From Planctomycetota bacterium (lineage in GTDB: Bacteria > Planctomycetota > UBA8108 > JACQVS01): a stretch of 34,059 bases of DNA. The DNA is taken from assembly GCA_016209605.1 (NCBI GenBank), contig JACQVS010000133.1, positions 1-34,059 on the forward strand. The letters are read 5' to 3'. Below the pieces are notes generated by a model. The model had not been told where the DNA came from, ran no database searches, and saw nothing but the letters and a program-made list of their open reading frames with translations. Position numbers and translations under genes: made by a program. Positions 32,752-34,059 of this stretch are shown piece by piece (positions within the stretch are counted from its first letter, which is position 1; each line of letters starts with the position of its first letter).

Positions 32752-34038
32752 ATGGTGTTCGCCTCGAGGGCTCGACGGATCATCTCCCTGATCCTCCCGT
32801 CGATCCTGGCTGTCGCGGTAAGAGCCGAAGATTGGCCGCAGTGGCGCGGTCCGAACCGGGACGGGGTGTGGAGCGAGACGGGCATCCTCGAAGCGTTCCC
32901 GCCCGGCGGTTTGAAGGTCCGCTGGCGCGCCGCGGTGGGAGTGGGCTTTTCCAGCCCCATCGTGGCCCAGGGACGCGTCTTCGTCACCGACTCCGAGCTG
33001 GTGCGTCCCAAGGCTCGCGAGCGCGTTCATTCGTTCGAGGTAGCTACCGGCAAACCGTTCTGGAGCCATGCCTATGAGGTGAACTACCCGGAGTGGGCCT
33101 TCGACGAGAAGAGCCGGCGCGGCCCGATCGCGACGCCGATTTTCAGGGAGGGCAAAGTTTATTCTTTGGGATCGCTCGGCCACCTTTATTGCTTCGATGC
33201 CCTCAAGGGCGATGTGCTCTGGAAGAGGGACCTGGAGAAGGAATATCCTGGAAAGGAGCTGCAGTGCAGCGCCTCCCCTTTGATCGAGGGTGACCTCCTG
33301 ATCGTCTTCGTCGGCGCGAAGCCCGAAGCTTGCGTCATCGCATTCGACAAAAGCACCGGCAAGGAGGCATGGAAGGCGCTTGACGAGCCGCCGACGCACA
33401 GCTCGCCGATCATCATCACCGCCGGCGGCGCTCGGCAGCTCATCGTCTGGACTGGGGAGTCGGTGAACTCGCTCGATCCCGCCACCGGGAAGAGCCATTG
33501 GCGCCAGCGGCTCAACACCAGCGCAGATTATGTGGTGTCCACCCCGGTTTTTCACAATAACCTGTTGTTGATCGGCGGCTTGATGTTGAAGCTGGATCCC
33601 GACCAAGCCGCCGCGTCAGTGTTCTGGCCGGAGTCACGAATTATCTCCCGCAGAATCCTGAGCAACACCTCGACCGCCCTCTTTCGAGGGGAGCATCTCT
33701 TCTCCGCCAAATCGTCCGGGGAGCTGGTATGCCTCGAGTCGAGCACGGGCAAGCAAGTATGGGAGACCGGCAAGGTGACCGATCTTAAAAATGGCGCGAG
33801 CATCCACCTCGCTCTAAACGGCAATTCCGTATGGCTCTACAACGAGCGGGGTGAATTGATCCGGGCTCGGCTTACCCCCGAAGGTTACAAGGAGATCAGC
33901 CGCGCTTCCCTGATAGAGCCGACCTACCCTTATGGCGGGCGGAAGGTGGCCTGGGCGCCTCCTGCGTTTGCGAACCGCCATGTCTTTGCCCGCAGCGACA
34001 CGGAACTGGTCTGCGCCTCTTTGGAGGCAGAACCATGA
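32752..34038 (+). CDS. Secreted PQQ-type beta-propeller protein
   Basis: The start is uncertain: ATG at 32752 gives a normal signal peptide (RRIISLILPSILAVAVRA), while GTG at 32725 extends it by nine residues; neither has a strong Shine-Dalgarno. The mature protein begins EDWPQWRGPNRDGVWSETGI, the family hallmark shared with the proteins encoded at 8835 and 12848. Blades include CFDALKGDVLWKRDL, AFDKSTGKEAWKALDE, SLDPATGKSHWRQRL and CLESSTGKQVWETGK. The stop overlaps the next start (ATGA), so the gene is the first of a coupled pair that leaves the window. Confidence 0.85.
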   Translation: MVFASRARRIISLILPSILAVAVRAEDWPQWRGPNRDGVWSETGILEAFPPGGLKVRWRAAVGVGFSSPIVAQGRVFVTDSELVRPKARERVHSFEVATGKPFWSHAYEVNYPEWAFDEKSRRGPIATPIFREGKVYSLGSLGHLYCFDALKGDVLWKRDLEKEYPGKELQCSASPLIEGDLLIVFVGAKPEACVIAFDKSTGKEAWKALDEPPTHSSPIIITAGGARQLIVWTGESVNSLDPATGKSHWRQRLNTSADYVVSTPVFHNNLLLIGGLMLKLDPDQAAASVFWPESRIISRRILSNTSTALFRGEHLFSAKSSGELVCLESSTGKQVWETGKVTDLKNGASIHLALNGNSVWLYNERGELIRARLTPEGYKEISRASLIEPTYPYGGRKVAWAPPAFANRHVFARSDTELVCASLEAEP

Positions 34039-34059
34039 CGGCAAGCAACCGATGGAATC
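34035..34059 (+). CDS. Start of a gene truncated by the window end
   Basis: ATG at 34035 overlaps the TGA of the PQQ gene and has GGAGG about eight bases upstream, so it is a real translation start. Only MTASNRWN is inside the window; the product cannot be judged. Confidence 0.6.

Noticed and set aside
1..34059. CRISPR arrays, tRNA or rRNA genes, complete insertion sequences
   Set aside because: No regular short repeats with spacers, cloverleaf features, conserved rRNA segments or intact transposase genes were seen by eye; a tool search could still find short RNAs.

Overview
The window is GC-rich bacterial DNA that most resembles an uncultured Planctomycetota genome, with Acidobacteriota as the main alternative. 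This is an inference from gene content: three secreted PQQ-type beta-propeller proteins that begin with a 'WxxxRGPxRxG' segment, an ASPIC/UnbV-FG-GAP protein paired with a TPR protein, an ECF sigma factor overlapping a giant Ser/Thr kinase, dockerin-like C-terminal modules on several secreted proteins, and a planctomycete-style discoidin-like domain on a glycoside hydrolase. I see no rRNA, tRNA or CRISPR array.

Layout. 1-3.5 kb: a secreted ThuA-like/PKD/dockerin-like protein with a lysine-rich tail, then a Tat-exported protein of unknown function. 3.5-4.3 kb: gene debris (half a PIN toxin, the C-terminus of a dockerin-like protein, a possible transposase tail). 4.3-7.8 kb: a large secreted alpha-galactosidase-like glycoside hydrolase on the minus strand, divergent from a vapBC-type toxin-antitoxin pair at 7.9-8.6 kb; both transcripts look leaderless. 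8.6-10.3 kb: a ribbon-helix-helix antitoxin-like frame without a normal start, overlapping the 3' end of a PQQ beta-propeller gene. 10.4-12.9 kb: a two-gene operon for a divergent cytochrome bd-superfamily oxidase whose subunit I carries a C-terminal heme-c domain. 12.8-17.8 kb, minus strand: a GH38-like gene, a coiled-coil/zinc-ribbon membrane protein and a second PQQ propeller, closely spaced. 17.8-20.3 kb, plus strand: a damaged ASPIC/UnbV gene and a TPR gene. At about 17,757 the GH38-like gene and the ASPIC gene are joined head to head, and both lack their 5' ends.

20.4-22 kb: a methyltransferase and a second PIN/antitoxin pair. 22.3-26.5 kb: two secreted beta-propeller proteins with dockerin-like C-termini in one operon. 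26.7-30.6 kb: an ECF sigma factor and, overlapping it by 14 bases, a Ser/Thr kinase whose far C-terminus is a malectin-like carbohydrate-binding domain. 30.8-34 kb: a secreted beta-propeller protein, a lipoprotein cytochrome c (minus strand), a tiny ORF and a third PQQ propeller translationally coupled to a gene that leaves the window.

The common theme is the cell envelope: secreted carbohydrate-active enzymes, propeller proteins, c-type cytochromes with an unusual terminal oxidase, and a transmembrane kinase whose outer part may bind sugars. The most interesting items are the kinase-malectin fusion, the bd-like oxidase with a fused heme c and no histidine at the expected low-spin heme position, the coiled-coil/zinc-ribbon protein next to the GH38-like gene, and the leaderless divergent promoter with an operator-like palindrome in its spacer.
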